A stretch of 64,000 nt of DNA from CAVUXJ01 sp963814975 (GCA_963814975.1 CAWFFB010000022.1:186001-250000); one strand, 5' to 3'. Shown: positions 26,504-36,884, counted from the first letter of the stretch. The notes: generated from the letters alone by a model not told the origin. Numbers and translations: made by a program.

Positions 26504-27589
26504 ATGAGAGCCGTCGCCTTCGTGATTCCCCATCCCTACGTGGATGCGCTCGCCTGCTTCCGCGAACCGATCCGGTTTCTGGCCGATGAAGGCTGGGCGG
26601 TCGACCTGTACACGGGCTTTTCACCCCTTCATCCGGCGCCGTTCTTCGGCAGGGAGAGCGTGCGGCTCGTCCCAGTGGTCATGTCCCGCTTCGGCGCGAT
26701 CGAGCTTGTCAAACGACTCGTCTGTCGCCGGCCACGATACCGCTTCATCGTGACAGTGCCACAGTGGGGCCTGCACTACAGCGCCATCGCCTCGCGTCTC
26801 GCGGGTATCCCGATGTGTTGCATTTCCGACGAGTTGATGACCGAAGAGGAAGCGACGACGGCCGAGGAACGAGCGTGGAAGGAGCGCGAGCGACGCGCCC
26901 ATCAACGGTGCGACTGGACGATCGCGCTCAGCCAGGAGCGGGCGGACTTCATCCGCGGGGAGAATCGGCTCGGTCGCGACCACCGCATCTTCGTGGTGCC
27001 CAACTCGGAGCCTGGCGCGTCTGGTCGCGTGAGGAGCCACTATTTTCACGACTTACTCGGCTTGCGGTGCGAGCAACGGCTCCTTCTTCACGCTGGAAGC
27101 CTGTGGTGGAAGGAAGCAACCGCGTTGATCGAGGCGGCTCAAAGGTGGACGAACGACTGCGTGGTGGTATTTCAAGGCCGATATGTCGCTCCCACCAACG
27201 ACTGGTGCGACTCGGCCCACGTGCGGTTTTCGCGGCAGGTGCTGCCGGCCGCCCTGCTGGGCTACGCCGTGTCTTCGGCCTCGATTGGACTCGCGCTCTA
27301 TGACGAGTCACGAATCAATAACCGCCTGATGGGTACCGCTTCAGGGAAGGTTTCGCTCTACATGAAGAACGCCCTGCCTGTCATCGCCACACGGGCGGGC
27401 GGGTTCGACTGGATTGAGCAGGAGCAGTGCGGGGTGTGCGTCTCCAGCGTCGGCGAAATCCCTGCCGCCGCCGAGCGCATCTGGACCGACTACGACCGGT
27501 ACGTCACCAACGTCCGGCGCTACTACGACGAGACACTGGACTTCGCGCCCCGGTTCAGGCCGGTGGCGCAGCTGATGGGCGAAGGATGA
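26504..27589 (+). CDS. Glycosyltransferase, GT4-like
   Basis: A 361-residue protein that probably adds a sugar to the lipid-linked oligosaccharide. The N-terminus RAVAFVIPHPYVDALACF looks like the first strand and helix of a GT-B fold. HYSAIASRLAGIPMCCISDEL lies in the acceptor domain, and LLLHAGSLWW, VVFQGRY and ALPVIATRAGGFDWIEQEQCGV in the donor domain. The usual EGFG motif of GT4 is replaced, so the fit is loose. ATG 26504 is chosen because the family core starts there; GTG 26486 overlaps the preceding stop and is an alternative. A remnant of a paralogue lies at 24650. Confidence 0.75.
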   Translation: MRAVAFVIPHPYVDALACFREPIRFLADEGWAVDLYTGFSPLHPAPFFGRESVRLVPVVMSRFGAIELVKRLVCRRPRYRFIVTVPQWGLHYSAIASRLAGIPMCCISDELMTEEEATTAEERAWKERERRAHQRCDWTIALSQERADFIRGENRLGRDHRIFVVPNSEPGASGRVRSHYFHDLLGLRCEQRLLLHAGSLWWKEATALIEAAQRWTNDCVVVFQGRYVAPTNDWCDSAHVRFSRQVLPAALLGYAVSSASIGLALYDESRINNRLMGTASGKVSLYMKNALPVIATRAGGFDWIEQEQCGVCVSSVGEIPAAAERIWTDYDRYVTNVRRYYDETLDFAPRFRPVAQLMGEG

Positions 27590-27688
27590 ACGGCGGCTTA
27601 CACCGGCAGCCGGACGGGGACGGCCGCCGGCCCGACAACGATCACCGATACGCGGTCCAGCTGAAACCGCACGCGTCATGAGCAGGGC

Positions 27689-28630
27689 ATGAGGCCACAT
27701 TCGGTTGCTCTGCTCGTGCTGAACTACAACGGCATCCAGCATCTCCAGGACTGTCTGTCCACGGCGGTGGCTGCTGCGTCCGAGCTCGGAAGGCCATGCC
27801 CCGTTCTGCTTGTGGACAATCGCAGCACCGACGCGAGCGTCGCCTTCACGCGTGAGTGCTTTCCCAGCGTCGAGGTCATCATCTCGCCGAAGAACGACTT
27901 CCTGTTTTCTCTGAATGAGGTCGTCGTCGGTCGGCCCGAGGACATCGTCGTCATCCTGAACAACGACCTGCGATTGGCCCGGGGATTTGTGGCGCCGTTG
28001 ATCGCCCACTTCGCGGATCCTGCGGTGTTCGCGGCAGGGGCCGGGATTCGCGACTGGGACGACTCGACGGACACGGTCGGGCCGCGCTGCGCCCGTATTC
28101 GCCACTGCTGGTTTTACAAGTGGTACAGCGTCGAACGCCAGCAGCCGGCGTTCACGCTCGAAGCCTGCGCGGGAGCCGCAGCGTACCGCCGGTCGATGTT
28201 CGTCGAGCTCGGAGGATTCGACCCTCTCTTCCGGCCCGGTTACTACGAGGATCTCGACTTGTCGTATCGCGCATGGGCGCGCGGTTGGAAGGTGATATAC
28301 GAACCGGCGAGCCGCGTGTATCACCGGATCAGCGCCAGCATGCGGGCACGGTATGGCCAGGTCGAACAGGACCGCCTCTTCTACCGGAACCATCTGCTCT
28401 TCACTGCCAAGAACGTCGGCGGCCCGGCATTTCTGCTCGGATTCCTGCTTCTGCTGCCACTGCGGGCCGTCCGGCCGATCATTCGCGGCGACCTCGTGCC
28501 GTTGGTCGGATTCCTGCGGGCGTTACCGGCGCTGCCGCGTGCGGTCGTTCGCCGGTGCCGATCGCACGGCGCCCGGATCGATCTTGCGCGGTTCGAGACT
28601 GTCACGCCGCTCGACATGGCCCGTGTCTGA
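27689..28630 (+). CDS. GT2 family glycosyltransferase
   Basis: A 313-residue GT-A transferase of the rhamnosyltransferase-like branch. VALLVLNYNG opens the fold, LLVDNRSTD binds the nucleotide, and the metal motif is NND at 91-93. The acceptor-side acidic pair is in GYYEDLDLSYRAW (184-196). Two C-terminal hydrophobic stretches suggest membrane attachment. It would add one sugar of the repeat. It overlaps the next glycosyltransferase by 8 bases. Confidence 0.9.
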   Translation: MRPHSVALLVLNYNGIQHLQDCLSTAVAAASELGRPCPVLLVDNRSTDASVAFTRECFPSVEVIISPKNDFLFSLNEVVVGRPEDIVVILNNDLRLARGFVAPLIAHFADPAVFAAGAGIRDWDDSTDTVGPRCARIRHCWFYKWYSVERQQPAFTLEACAGAAAYRRSMFVELGGFDPLFRPGYYEDLDLSYRAWARGWKVIYEPASRVYHRISASMRARYGQVEQDRLFYRNHLLFTAKNVGGPAFLLGFLLLLPLRAVRPIIRGDLVPLVGFLRALPALPRAVVRRCRSHGARIDLARFETVTPLDMARV

Positions 28631-29840
28631 ACCGCGTCACATCGTGTTCTTGACGACCGACTTCCGGCCCATGGTCGGCGGCGTGGCGGACCACTTGCAC
28701 CGGATGGCCGACCATCTGGCGGCTCGCACGCCGGTGACGGTCATGACGACGGTGTCGTTTGCGGGAACCAGCTGGCCTCATGCGTACCGTCTCGTCGCGC
28801 TCGATCCGCTTCCGGAACGTCAGCTTGGACGGCTGCGCGGCGACACCCTTCCGCCGCTCAGAAGACTGCGCACCGGGGCTCATTTCCTGGCATTGCGCCG
28901 GTACGCCGACCGGTTGCTCGCGGCCATCAAAGAGCAGCAGGGCGATGACGTCGCCGTTGTAATTGGCATCTGGGACACGGCTTCGCACTTCTGGTGCGAC
29001 GCATGTCGCCGCGCAGGGGTGCCCTACTACATCGTCGCCTATGGCGTCGAGCTGCTCCTGGAGCTGTACGGCAGGCTGCCGCAGTGGAGAGCGACCGATT
29101 TTTCGAACTCCGTCCGCGTGATCGCGGTCAGCCGCGCCACTGCGACGCTAGCGGCGGATTCTTTCCCGTTGGCGACGCCGCCAGCTGTCGTCAACCCTTC
29201 GGTCGGTCCATGTCCAGTGGCGGCTGACATCGCGTCGAGGGCAGCCGATCTGCGACGGGAGCTGGGGCTCGATCGCGCAAACCAGGGCCCGCTCCTGCTG
29301 ACCGTCGGCAGGCTGGTTCCCCGCAAGGGTTGCGACCTGGTAATGCGAAGCGTCGCCGAGCTAGCCGCAGAGTACCCGGGCCTTGGGTACATCATCGCCG
29401 GCGGCGGACCCGAGCGCGAACGACTGGACGGGCTCGCGCGCGACCTCGGTATCGCCCATCGAATTCGAATGCTGGGCGACGTTGACGACCTCACGAAATG
29501 GGCCGCCTACGACATCTGCGACGTGTTCGTGTCCCCGACACGACCCTCGCACAGTGCCGATTGGGAAGGATTCGGCATCGTCTTCATCGAGGCAGCATTG
29601 AGCCGGCGCCCGGCGATCGGCGGCCGCACCGGGGGCACGGCGGACGCCATCGTCGATGGATTGACCGGGGTGCTCGTAGACCCGGATGAGCGCGGCGAAC
29701 TGTCGAGGGCGATTCGTCTCCTGTTGGGCGACGCCGGACTTCGTGCCCGACTCGGCCGCACCGGGGAGCAGATGGCACGGACCCGCTTTACAGGCGAGGC
29801 CGCGCTGCGGAGTCTCAGAGATCAGCTTGACTGGAATTGA
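28623..29840 (+). CDS. GT4 family glycosyltransferase
   Basis: A 405-residue GT-B transferase. FLTTDFRPMVGGVADHLHRMADHLA matches the N-terminal glycine-rich loop. The donor domain has LLTVGRLVPRKGCDLVM, YIIAGGGPERERL, and DWEGFGIVFIEAALSRRPAIGG, which holds the E-x7-E motif in its usual place. I chose GTG 28623 because the family start lies just after it and it overlaps the previous gene by 8 bases. The sugar is not predictable. Confidence 0.9.
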   Translation: MSEPRHIVFLTTDFRPMVGGVADHLHRMADHLAARTPVTVMTTVSFAGTSWPHAYRLVALDPLPERQLGRLRGDTLPPLRRLRTGAHFLALRRYADRLLAAIKEQQGDDVAVVIGIWDTASHFWCDACRRAGVPYYIVAYGVELLLELYGRLPQWRATDFSNSVRVIAVSRATATLAADSFPLATPPAVVNPSVGPCPVAADIASRAADLRRELGLDRANQGPLLLTVGRLVPRKGCDLVMRSVAELAAEYPGLGYIIAGGGPERERLDGLARDLGIAHRIRMLGDVDDLTKWAAYDICDVFVSPTRPSHSADWEGFGIVFIEAALSRRPAIGGRTGGTADAIVDGLTGVLVDPDERGELSRAIRLLLGDAGLRARLGRTGEQMARTRFTGEAALRSLRDQLDWN

Positions 29841-29852
29841 CGCGGTAATCGC

Positions 29853-30716
29853 ATGACTTTGACCCGTGAAGAAGTAGAAGCCTCGGTCCAGTCGGTTCCA
29901 TTCTGGTGGCATTCGATCGATCTCGGCGGCGGCCTCGTCACACCCGGCGCCCAGCCTCGAGAGTTCCTGGACGCGCGACTGCGCTCGCTGCAATTGCCGG
30001 ACGTCCACGGCAAGACCGTTCTGGATATCGGCGCCTATGATGGCTTCTATTCCTTCGCGGTCGAGCGGCTCGGCGCAGCCCGGGTGGTCGCCCTCGATCA
30101 CTACGTGTGGTCGCTCGAGCTGCCGGAGCACATCAAGTATTGGAACGAGTGCAAGGAACGAGGCATCGTTCCAGAGCTCTATCACAACACGCCGCACTGG
30201 CGGCCCGCGGAACTGCCGGGAAAGCGCGGATACGATACGGCCCATCGCCCACTGGACAGTCGAGTCGAGACGGTCGTCGCCGATTTCATGACCGCTGACG
30301 TCTCGGCGCTCGACACGTTCGATGTCGTGCTGTTTCTGGGTGTCCTCTATCACCTCGAAAACCCGTTGCAGGCGGTGCGACGCGTCTTCGAGCTGACCCG
30401 TGAACTCGCGATCATCGAGACGGCAGCGATGATGATTCCCGGCTACGAACACGTGCCGTTGTGCGAGTTCTATGAATCGAATGAGTTGAATGCCGACGTG
30501 TCGAATTGGTGGGCGCCCAACCAGCGCGCGTTGATCGGGTTATGTCGGGCAGCCGGTTTTCGACGGATCGAACCGCTGACTGACGCTCCGCCGCCAGCCG
30601 TATCAACCAGGCTCAAGTCCACGGCCAAGTATCTGGTGGCCGGCACCGGCGTGGAATTGCCGACGAAGCGCCTGAACACGAGTCGGTACCGTGCGATTGT
30701 GCATGCCCGGAAGTAG
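29853..30716 (+). CDS. CmoB-like class I methyltransferase
   Basis: A 287-residue protein related to the CmoB/DUF1698 group. It has the early PFWWHSIDLGGGLVTPG segment, motif I VLDIGAYDGFYSF (56-68), and FDVVLFLGVLYHLENPLQAVRRV. CmoB itself modifies tRNA wobble uridine with carboxy-SAM. In polysaccharide loci such proteins are more likely sugar methyltransferases, and the setting favours that role. It starts 12 bases after a glycosyltransferase. Confidence 0.8.
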   Translation: MTLTREEVEASVQSVPFWWHSIDLGGGLVTPGAQPREFLDARLRSLQLPDVHGKTVLDIGAYDGFYSFAVERLGAARVVALDHYVWSLELPEHIKYWNECKERGIVPELYHNTPHWRPAELPGKRGYDTAHRPLDSRVETVVADFMTADVSALDTFDVVLFLGVLYHLENPLQAVRRVFELTRELAIIETAAMMIPGYEHVPLCEFYESNELNADVSNWWAPNQRALIGLCRAAGFRRIEPLTDAPPPAVSTRLKSTAKYLVAGTGVELPTKRLNTSRYRAIVHARK

Positions 30717-30869
30717 ACCGATTCGGCGGATCGTCATTGCGGGTCGGCGCAACCGGGCCGGCGTGACCGGAGAACGGCCGGGTCCGCTTCACCTCGATCA
30801 CGTCGGCACGCGATCCCGTCCGATCAGCGCCAGACACGGGGCTCACTGCCGTCACGTGGGCTTCCCCGA

Positions 30870-32588
30870 ATGATCGGCCGGACCGGCTCGCGCAAATCTG
30901 CCCTTGTGCTGGCCGCCTTTCTGCCGCTGGTCCTCACTCTGGCGCTGGTGCAGCTCTGGTTACTGCAGAACACGACACCGCCGGCCGACGGCATCGCGTA
31001 CTTCGAGGTCGCAGACCAGATTCCCCGTATGGGATACGGCAAAGCGCTGCCGCAGCACTGGTCGCCGCTTTATCCCCTATATCTCCTGGCCATCCGCACG
31101 GTCGCTCCCGCGTCGCTCGATCGTGAGCTGCTGGTGACGGCGGCGGCCGATACGCTGCTTCTCGTCACGTTATGCGTCGTGGTCATGCTGGTCTTTCGCT
31201 CGCTCGGCAGGCTGTGCTGGCCGGACGACGCCGGCCCTCGCCTGGCGTGGCTGACCTACGGGTGCGGGCTTGCCGTGTTTTTGGCCTTCGGGATCCTGCG
31301 AGTGGGACTTCGAATGCCTGACGCACTGGTCACGTCACTCGCCATCGCCACACTGTGGGTATGGTGTCAGGCCAGCGCCCGACAACTGGCCCTGAAGTGG
31401 ACCGCCGCCGCGGGGGTGTTGAGCGGCGTCACCTATCTGGCTCGCGCGAACCTGTTGCATTGGTCTCTCGTCGTTGGTGCCGTCGCGTGCGTGCTCGCTC
31501 CTGGTGTTCGGCCGCGCCGGCGATTGCTGGCGTTCGCCGGGTTCTGCCTGGGGCTGATGCTCGTCTTTGGGCCGCAGTCGTACGTATTTTCCACCGCCCG
31601 CGGACGCTTCACATTCGGCGAGACAGGCAAGCTCGGGTTTGCCGATGTATACGGAGCTGTATGGCCGGGCGGCGTCCCCGCATGGCCTGTCGTCCTCGAA
31701 GGTGGAGATGTTCGGCTGTTCACCGAGTCACGCGACGTGCAGTTTCCTGGGTTTTACGACCCGAGTCGAGAGTTCGACGACGCAACCATTCAATTCGACG
31801 TGCGGCGGGCGGCGTGGGCGATCCCGCGTTCGGTGAACTCATGCCTGATGGGCGCCTGGACTGCGTCGTTCGCGTTGATGTGGCCCTTGCTGTGGGCAGT
31901 GTGGCCACTGCTGCTGTTTGGCGTCGGACGAAGGTCGAGTGCGCCGGATCCGGGCGACACCCGAGCAACATTGCGATGGCGGCTGGCGTGGTTTCTGACG
32001 CTTGCCGGCTGCGCCGGCATCGCCATGCATCTCCTCACGTTCTGCTATGGCTACTACCTGCCTCCGTATCTCATCGCGTCGCTGATGGGGGTGTGCCTCG
32101 CCATGCTGGACGTGTCGCGGGGCGACTCGAGTGCGCGCGCTCGTCAACGTGCGGCGCAGATGGCGGGCATTGGATTCGCCGTCGCCGTCACGTTGCTCAC
32201 CCTGCGATATGTCCGAACGGCCGAAGCCCAGGCGCGGGAGGCAGGTCTTTCAGAGGCCAAGGCCATGGCGGCGGCGCTGACCCCGTTCCCCATCTCGGAG
32301 ACTGGCCTCCGCCGGATCGCAGCGGTCGGCCGGAACTGGCTGGGTCTCTATGGCGTCCGCCTCTCCGGCAGCCAGCTGTTGGCCGATATTCCGAATCCCG
32401 ACGTTCTTCACGATCCGATCCGTCTGGCCAAGGCGATGGCGACCCTGCGCCGTCAGGGCATCGTCGCGTTGCTGGTTCCGGGGGGAGTGCTGCGACCGCA
32501 GGATCATCTGCAATGGCAGCCGATCGGCAGCGGTGCCTGGACGATCGTGGATGTGCGGGCGAACGGCCACGACGAGTCCGGGCAATGA
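30870..32588 (+). CDS. Multi-spanning membrane protein, possibly GT39/ArnT-like
   Basis: A 572-residue protein with about ten hydrophobic segments (for example ALVLAAFLPLVLTLALVQLWLL at the start, then LLLVTLCVVVMLVF). A large polar region at about residues 225-320 contains PADGIAYFEV-type and LPQHWSPLYPLYL motifs earlier in the first loop, as in lipid-linked-sugar glycosyltransferases of the PMT/ArnT group. Such enzymes use polyprenyl-phosphate sugars on the periplasmic side. The motifs are not decisive. It follows a 150-base gap in which I see no gene. Confidence 0.6.
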   Translation: MIGRTGSRKSALVLAAFLPLVLTLALVQLWLLQNTTPPADGIAYFEVADQIPRMGYGKALPQHWSPLYPLYLLAIRTVAPASLDRELLVTAAADTLLLVTLCVVVMLVFRSLGRLCWPDDAGPRLAWLTYGCGLAVFLAFGILRVGLRMPDALVTSLAIATLWVWCQASARQLALKWTAAAGVLSGVTYLARANLLHWSLVVGAVACVLAPGVRPRRRLLAFAGFCLGLMLVFGPQSYVFSTARGRFTFGETGKLGFADVYGAVWPGGVPAWPVVLEGGDVRLFTESRDVQFPGFYDPSREFDDATIQFDVRRAAWAIPRSVNSCLMGAWTASFALMWPLLWAVWPLLLFGVGRRSSAPDPGDTRATLRWRLAWFLTLAGCAGIAMHLLTFCYGYYLPPYLIASLMGVCLAMLDVSRGDSSARARQRAAQMAGIGFAVAVTLLTLRYVRTAEAQAREAGLSEAKAMAAALTPFPISETGLRRIAAVGRNWLGLYGVRLSGSQLLADIPNPDVLHDPIRLAKAMATLRRQGIVALLVPGGVLRPQDHLQWQPIGSGAWTIVDVRANGHDESGQ

Positions 32589-32696
32589 CGGTGCCCGCGA
32601 ATGCGCGACGCGATGCGAATCCTCTCGAGCCGTGCACGCACGAGCGCGGTGTGGGTTTTCACCGGGCGCTATTGGACGGACGTTTGAGAGCAGCGC

Positions 32697-33866
32697 TTGG
32701 CTGGAGCTAGTCAACTGCGTCGAGCGCCACTGCACATCGCCTGCGTGCTGGGTACACGGCCCGAGGCGATCAAACTCGCGCCAATCATCCTCGCGGCGCG
32801 GGCGACACCGGATTCGTTCGTGGTGACGACGATTGCGACCGGTCAGCACCGCGAAATGGCCGATGCCGCGCTCGCCGGGTTCGGACTGAGGGCGGACCTG
32901 GACCTGAAGGTGATGGAAGCGAATCAGCGTCCGACGGACGTGATCGCGCGCGTAATGCTGGCGCTGCCGCCCGTGCTCGACACGATGCGGCCCGATGTCG
33001 TGTTGGTGCAAGGAGACACCGCCAGTACGCTGGGCGGCGCACTGTGCGCGTACCACGCCAAGATCCCCGTTGGTCACGTGGAGGCCGGCTTGCGCACGTC
33101 GGACCGCTACAGCCCCTTCCCCGAAGAGATAAACCGGCGTCTCACATCCGCGATTGCTACATTTCATTTCGCACCGACCACGACCGCGCGGGCGCGCCTG
33201 CTCGCGGAACACATCGAGTCCGAGACCGTCGTCGTCACCGGCAACACGGTCATCGACGCGCTCCGGTACCTGCGCCCGGCGATGCGCCAGCCTGCGGGCA
33301 TCACGCTGCAGCCGAAGTCGCGGCTCATCCTGCTGACGTGCCACCGCCGGGAGAACCATGGCGAGAAGCTCGGCGCGATCTGCACCGCGATCCGGAACAT
33401 CGTGGCGGCGCGAGCCGACGTCATCGTCGTGTGCCCTGTCCACCCTCACCCGGAGGTCGCATCCAGGATGCGGTCTGAGCTCGGCGGCATCCGGGGCATT
33501 CAGCTCCTGGCGCCTGTCGACTACCCGGAACTGCTGTGGCTGTTGGAGGCATCGACCCTCGTCCTGACGGATTCGGGCGGCCTGCAGGAGGAGGCTCTCG
33601 CGTTCAAGCGGCCGGTACTGGTTCTGCGCGACGTCACCGAGCGCCCTGAAGGCGTGGAGAGCGGCGTAGCCCGATTGCTAGGGACCGACCGCGCGACGAT
33701 CGTGCGGGAGACCCTGCGGTTGCTCGACGATCCACACGAGTATTCACGAATGGCGATTGGCGGAAACCCCTACGGCGACGGCCATGCCGCCGCGCGAGTT
33801 CTCGGCTGGCTGCAACAGCACGTGCCCGGCTCCAAGGGCGCCGGGGCAGCCCTGGCGTCCTCGTGA
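32697..33866 (+). CDS. wecB: UDP-N-acetylglucosamine 2-epimerase family (WecB/WbpI)
   Basis: A 389-residue non-hydrolysing 2-epimerase. GTRPEAIKLAP (19-29), VQGDTAST (105-112), HVEAGLRT (127-134) and FPEEINR, HRRENHG and DSGGLQEEA are diagnostic. It converts UDP-GlcNAc to UDP-ManNAc, or, if of the WbpI type, the diacetamido-glucuronate to its manno epimer. The WlbA/B/C-like genes at 39.5-42.1 kb make the second choice attractive. The start TTG 32697 follows a 108-base gap and is uncertain by a few codons. No matching UDP-ManNAc dehydrogenase is in the window. Confidence 0.92.
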   Translation: MAGASQLRRAPLHIACVLGTRPEAIKLAPIILAARATPDSFVVTTIATGQHREMADAALAGFGLRADLDLKVMEANQRPTDVIARVMLALPPVLDTMRPDVVLVQGDTASTLGGALCAYHAKIPVGHVEAGLRTSDRYSPFPEEINRRLTSAIATFHFAPTTTARARLLAEHIESETVVVTGNTVIDALRYLRPAMRQPAGITLQPKSRLILLTCHRRENHGEKLGAICTAIRNIVAARADVIVVCPVHPHPEVASRMRSELGGIRGIQLLAPVDYPELLWLLEASTLVLTDSGGLQEEALAFKRPVLVLRDVTERPEGVESGVARLLGTDRATIVRETLRLLDDPHEYSRMAIGGNPYGDGHAAARVLGWLQQHVPGSKGAGAALASS

Positions 33867-34792
33867 AGGCGGTCGACCTTTGTCCCGCGTGCGACAGCCA
33901 CTCCTTCCAGCCGTTCTCCTTCACCGTGGAGTCGGAGCGGAGCGGCGCGATGCATTTCGCGCAGACGCGCTGCCGGGACTGCGACCTGGTATTCGCCAAT
34001 CCCGTTGCCGAAGCTGACGAGGTCGAGCGCTTCTATCGTGCCGAGTACTACGAGGAACACGAGCAGGTGTACAACGCGAACAACCCAGATCTCGAACAGA
34101 GCATTCGCGATCGCGCACTCGGCGAGGCGGAGGGCCTGCGCGGTTCAGTCCTGCCGTACGTGCCAGCCGGGAGGTTCTTCGAGATCGGAGCGGGGCACGG
34201 TGCACTGCTGGCCGGAGCGCGGCAGCTGGGATTTGCGGTCGCCGGCATCGAACCTTCCACACACGCCGCCAGTTTCGCGCGCGACGTTCTCGGACTCACC
34301 GAGGTGCGCTGCGGCATGTTCAACGCGGCCGACTGGCCCGCTGCAACGTGCGACGTCATCTATTCCTTTCAGGTTATCGAGCATGTCTCCAACCTGCACG
34401 ACTTCGTGGGGGGCATTGCCCGGATGCTGAAGCCCGGTGGTCTGACGATTATCGGTACCGAGAACCATCACAACGCCTGGGTTCCGGTACGACGCGCGAG
34501 AAGCTGGCTCAAGGGTCGGCGCCTTCCAGAGTTCCAGACCGCGAGCCACCACACGTTCTATTTCTCCGACAAGAGCCTCCGCCGGCTGGTCGAGCGGCAC
34601 GGCTTGCGCGTGGAGAAGTGTCTCGTCTACACGCCGTCGCTTGCGTTGAAGCGGCCGCACTACCACTTCCGCCACTGGTACTCCAAGCTGGGGTTCTACC
34701 TCTTGCACTACGCCGACGAGTGGACCGGCCGTGGAGGGCGACTGCTCGTCTGGTGTCGAAAACCGAGCGAGCAGGCACCCGCGGCTTCTTGA
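33863..34792 (+). CDS. Methyltransferase with N-terminal zinc-ribbon
   Basis: A 309-residue protein. Residues 1-50 form a zinc ribbon with CPAC near residue 7 and CRDC near residue 37. The methyltransferase follows: FFEIGAGHGALLAGA, CDVIYSFQVIEHV and LKPGGLTIIG. Proteins with this layout occur in sugar-nucleotide pathways, some acting as C-methyltransferases. The start overlaps wecB by 4 bases and the end overlaps the next methyltransferase. Confidence 0.85.
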   Translation: MKAVDLCPACDSHSFQPFSFTVESERSGAMHFAQTRCRDCDLVFANPVAEADEVERFYRAEYYEEHEQVYNANNPDLEQSIRDRALGEAEGLRGSVLPYVPAGRFFEIGAGHGALLAGARQLGFAVAGIEPSTHAASFARDVLGLTEVRCGMFNAADWPAATCDVIYSFQVIEHVSNLHDFVGGIARMLKPGGLTIIGTENHHNAWVPVRRARSWLKGRRLPEFQTASHHTFYFSDKSLRRLVERHGLRVEKCLVYTPSLALKRPHYHFRHWYSKLGFYLLHYADEWTGRGGRLLVWCRKPSEQAPAAS

Positions 34793-35697
34793 TGTTACGC
34801 CAGTTGAAAGCACTCGCGCGCGCTGTGGCACCGGCGCCCGTACAGAACGCGTGGGGCCTTCTCCGCCGCGAGATGAAGCGACGTCACGCACGGATCGCAT
34901 TCGAGGGTGCGACGGCCGGACCCTCGTATCTTCCGCCCGGCATGCTGATTGCCCTGATGCGGAGCGGCTACCGGCCGCCAGACGTGGTTCGATACGACCC
35001 CGACGGTCTGGTCCTGCGCGCCGGGGAAAAGCTCGTGCAGATGCAAGCGCGCCTGCCGCTGGCGCGGTGCCGCAGGTGTGTAGAGCTGGGTTGCTGGGAC
35101 GGGATGGTCCTCGCGGCACTCGCCGAGCGCGGACACGTCGCGTACGGCGCCGACCTGTCCGGCGAGGGCTTCGATCGGCGTGCGCGCGCGGCCGGGGCAC
35201 GGCTGGTGCTCACCGACGCCTCGACGCTGGCGTTGGGATCGTGCACCGTCGATCTCGTGTACTCCTTTGCGGCATTCGAGCATTTCGCCGATCCGCACGG
35301 GGTTGTCAACGAAGCCTGGCGAGTGTTGAGGCCCGGCGGCCACCTGTATCTGATGTTCGGTCCCGTGTACACTTCCCCGTACGGCCTGCACGCGTATCGG
35401 CAGATCCCCGTGCCCTACTGCCAGTACCTGTTCACTGACGCCGATCTGAAGACCTATGCCACGCGCGAGGGTTTGCCGACCGCCTGGCCGTACGTCAACG
35501 GTGTCAGCGTGACGGCCTATCGCCGGCTCTGGGCGCAGCAGACGACGCGCTTCGAGCAGCTGTACTACCGTGAGCATTCGACGGGAGGCGTCGGCGCGGA
35601 GCTGATCACGAAGTATCCCTTCTGCTTCCGGTCGAAGGTACCGGCGTTCGACGACCTGTTCGTCTCGGCCGTCGAAATCTGTCTTCGCAAGCGATGA
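34792..35697 (+). CDS. Class I SAM-dependent methyltransferase
   Basis: A 301-residue protein. A basic first segment of about 100 residues is followed by CVELGCWDGMVLAALAERGH (motif I), VDLVYSFAAFEHFADPHGVV and LRPGGHLYLMFGPVYTSPYG. Methyltransf_11 type. The ATG at 34792 shares one base with the preceding stop and was chosen over longer frames because the sequence before it is the preceding gene. It overlaps the next glycosyltransferase by 4 bases. Confidence 0.85.
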   Translation: MLRQLKALARAVAPAPVQNAWGLLRREMKRRHARIAFEGATAGPSYLPPGMLIALMRSGYRPPDVVRYDPDGLVLRAGEKLVQMQARLPLARCRRCVELGCWDGMVLAALAERGHVAYGADLSGEGFDRRARAAGARLVLTDASTLALGSCTVDLVYSFAAFEHFADPHGVVNEAWRVLRPGGHLYLMFGPVYTSPYGLHAYRQIPVPYCQYLFTDADLKTYATREGLPTAWPYVNGVSVTAYRRLWAQQTTRFEQLYYREHSTGGVGAELITKYPFCFRSKVPAFDDLFVSAVEICLRKR

Positions 35698-36882
35698 GAA
35701 TTCTCGCGCTGGAAAACGAGCTGACGTCGATGCGGGGCGGTCAGGAGATCAGCCTGCTCGACGTCTGCCGTGGTCTGTCAGGGAAAGGGCATCGGATCAC
35801 GCTTGCCTACGTGACAAGCGGCGATCTCGAGGAAGAGTACCGGCGGGTTTGCCAGCGACTAATGCGGGTCCGCACCTATTCGATCGACCGATCTCGCACC
35901 CTGATGTCACTCTGCGCTTTTGTCGGTTCGCTATGGACGGTCCGCAGCGAGCGTCCTGATGTCGTGTACGCGAACCAGTATCAGGACAGTTTGTTTGCCG
36001 GGATCGCCCGGCGGCTCCACCGGGCGCCGTTCGTGTGCCACCTTCGCCTTCCGCCGCCCGACGTCATGTGCACGCAGTTCGGGCTCGGCATGAGTCAGGC
36101 GACACGCCTCATCGCAATTTCCGAGCAGACAAGACGTGATTGGGTGGCGTGCGGATACTCGCCGCAGGCAATCGATGTCGTGCACAACGGGATCGATCCG
36201 GGCCGGTATCTCCGTCGGGCCGACCGGTCGGCGCTTCGTCGCGCACTGGGCGTGCCAGTCGACGGGTTGCTGGTGACGTACGCGGGTCGGCTCCACCCGG
36301 CCAAGGGTGTCGAGACACTGCTCGAAGGTTTCAGCCTGATTGCACGTAAGCGGCCAAGCCATCTCGTGCTGGCCGGTCGCGCAGCGGTCATGCCCGGCTT
36401 CGAGCGGCGGCGTCCGGGACTATCTTGGCGAGCTGCGCGACCTGGCGGCGCGTCTGGGGATTGCGCGGGCAATCACCTGGATCGAGCATCAGCGCGACAT
36501 CGCCGGACTGTTCAGCGCGAGCGACGTGACAATCGTGCCGAGCCTTTGGTCCGAGCCGTTCGGCCGCGTCGTCATCGAGTCGATGGCGTGCGAGACCCCG
36601 GTCGTCGCCAGCCGGGTCGGCGGAATCTCCGAGATTCTAACCGGCGAATTCGCGGAATGGACGGTGAAACCAGGGCAGCCAGAAGAGCTGGCGAGCCGCG
36701 CTCTCGCGATCGCCGATCGGTCTCGAGCGGATCCGCAGATCGGCCGGCGCGCGCGCGCGCACGTCACCGCCTTTTTCTCGGTCGATCGGATGATCGATGG
36801 CGTCGAGCGTGTGCTGTCCGGTGCGGTGGAGCGGTTTGGGATGCCCTCGGCGTTGGCGACCGTGGCATCGAGGCCGCACTGA
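35694..36882 (+). pseudogene. GT4 family glycosyltransferase, frame broken by one base
   Basis: A GT-B transferase of about 396 residues. The first part reads MRILALENELTSMRGGQEIS, LIAISEQTRRDWVACGY, VVHNGID and LLVTYAGRLHPAKGVETLLEG. Near 36400-36415 the frame breaks; removing one base in GAGCGGCGGCG joins it to DYLGELRDLAARLGI, IVPSLWSEPFGRVVIESMACETPVV and the end at 36882. Without correction the first frame runs on into the next gene and suggests a false 822-residue fusion. All motifs are present, so a consensus error is likely. Confidence 0.8.
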
Positions 36883-36884
36883 CG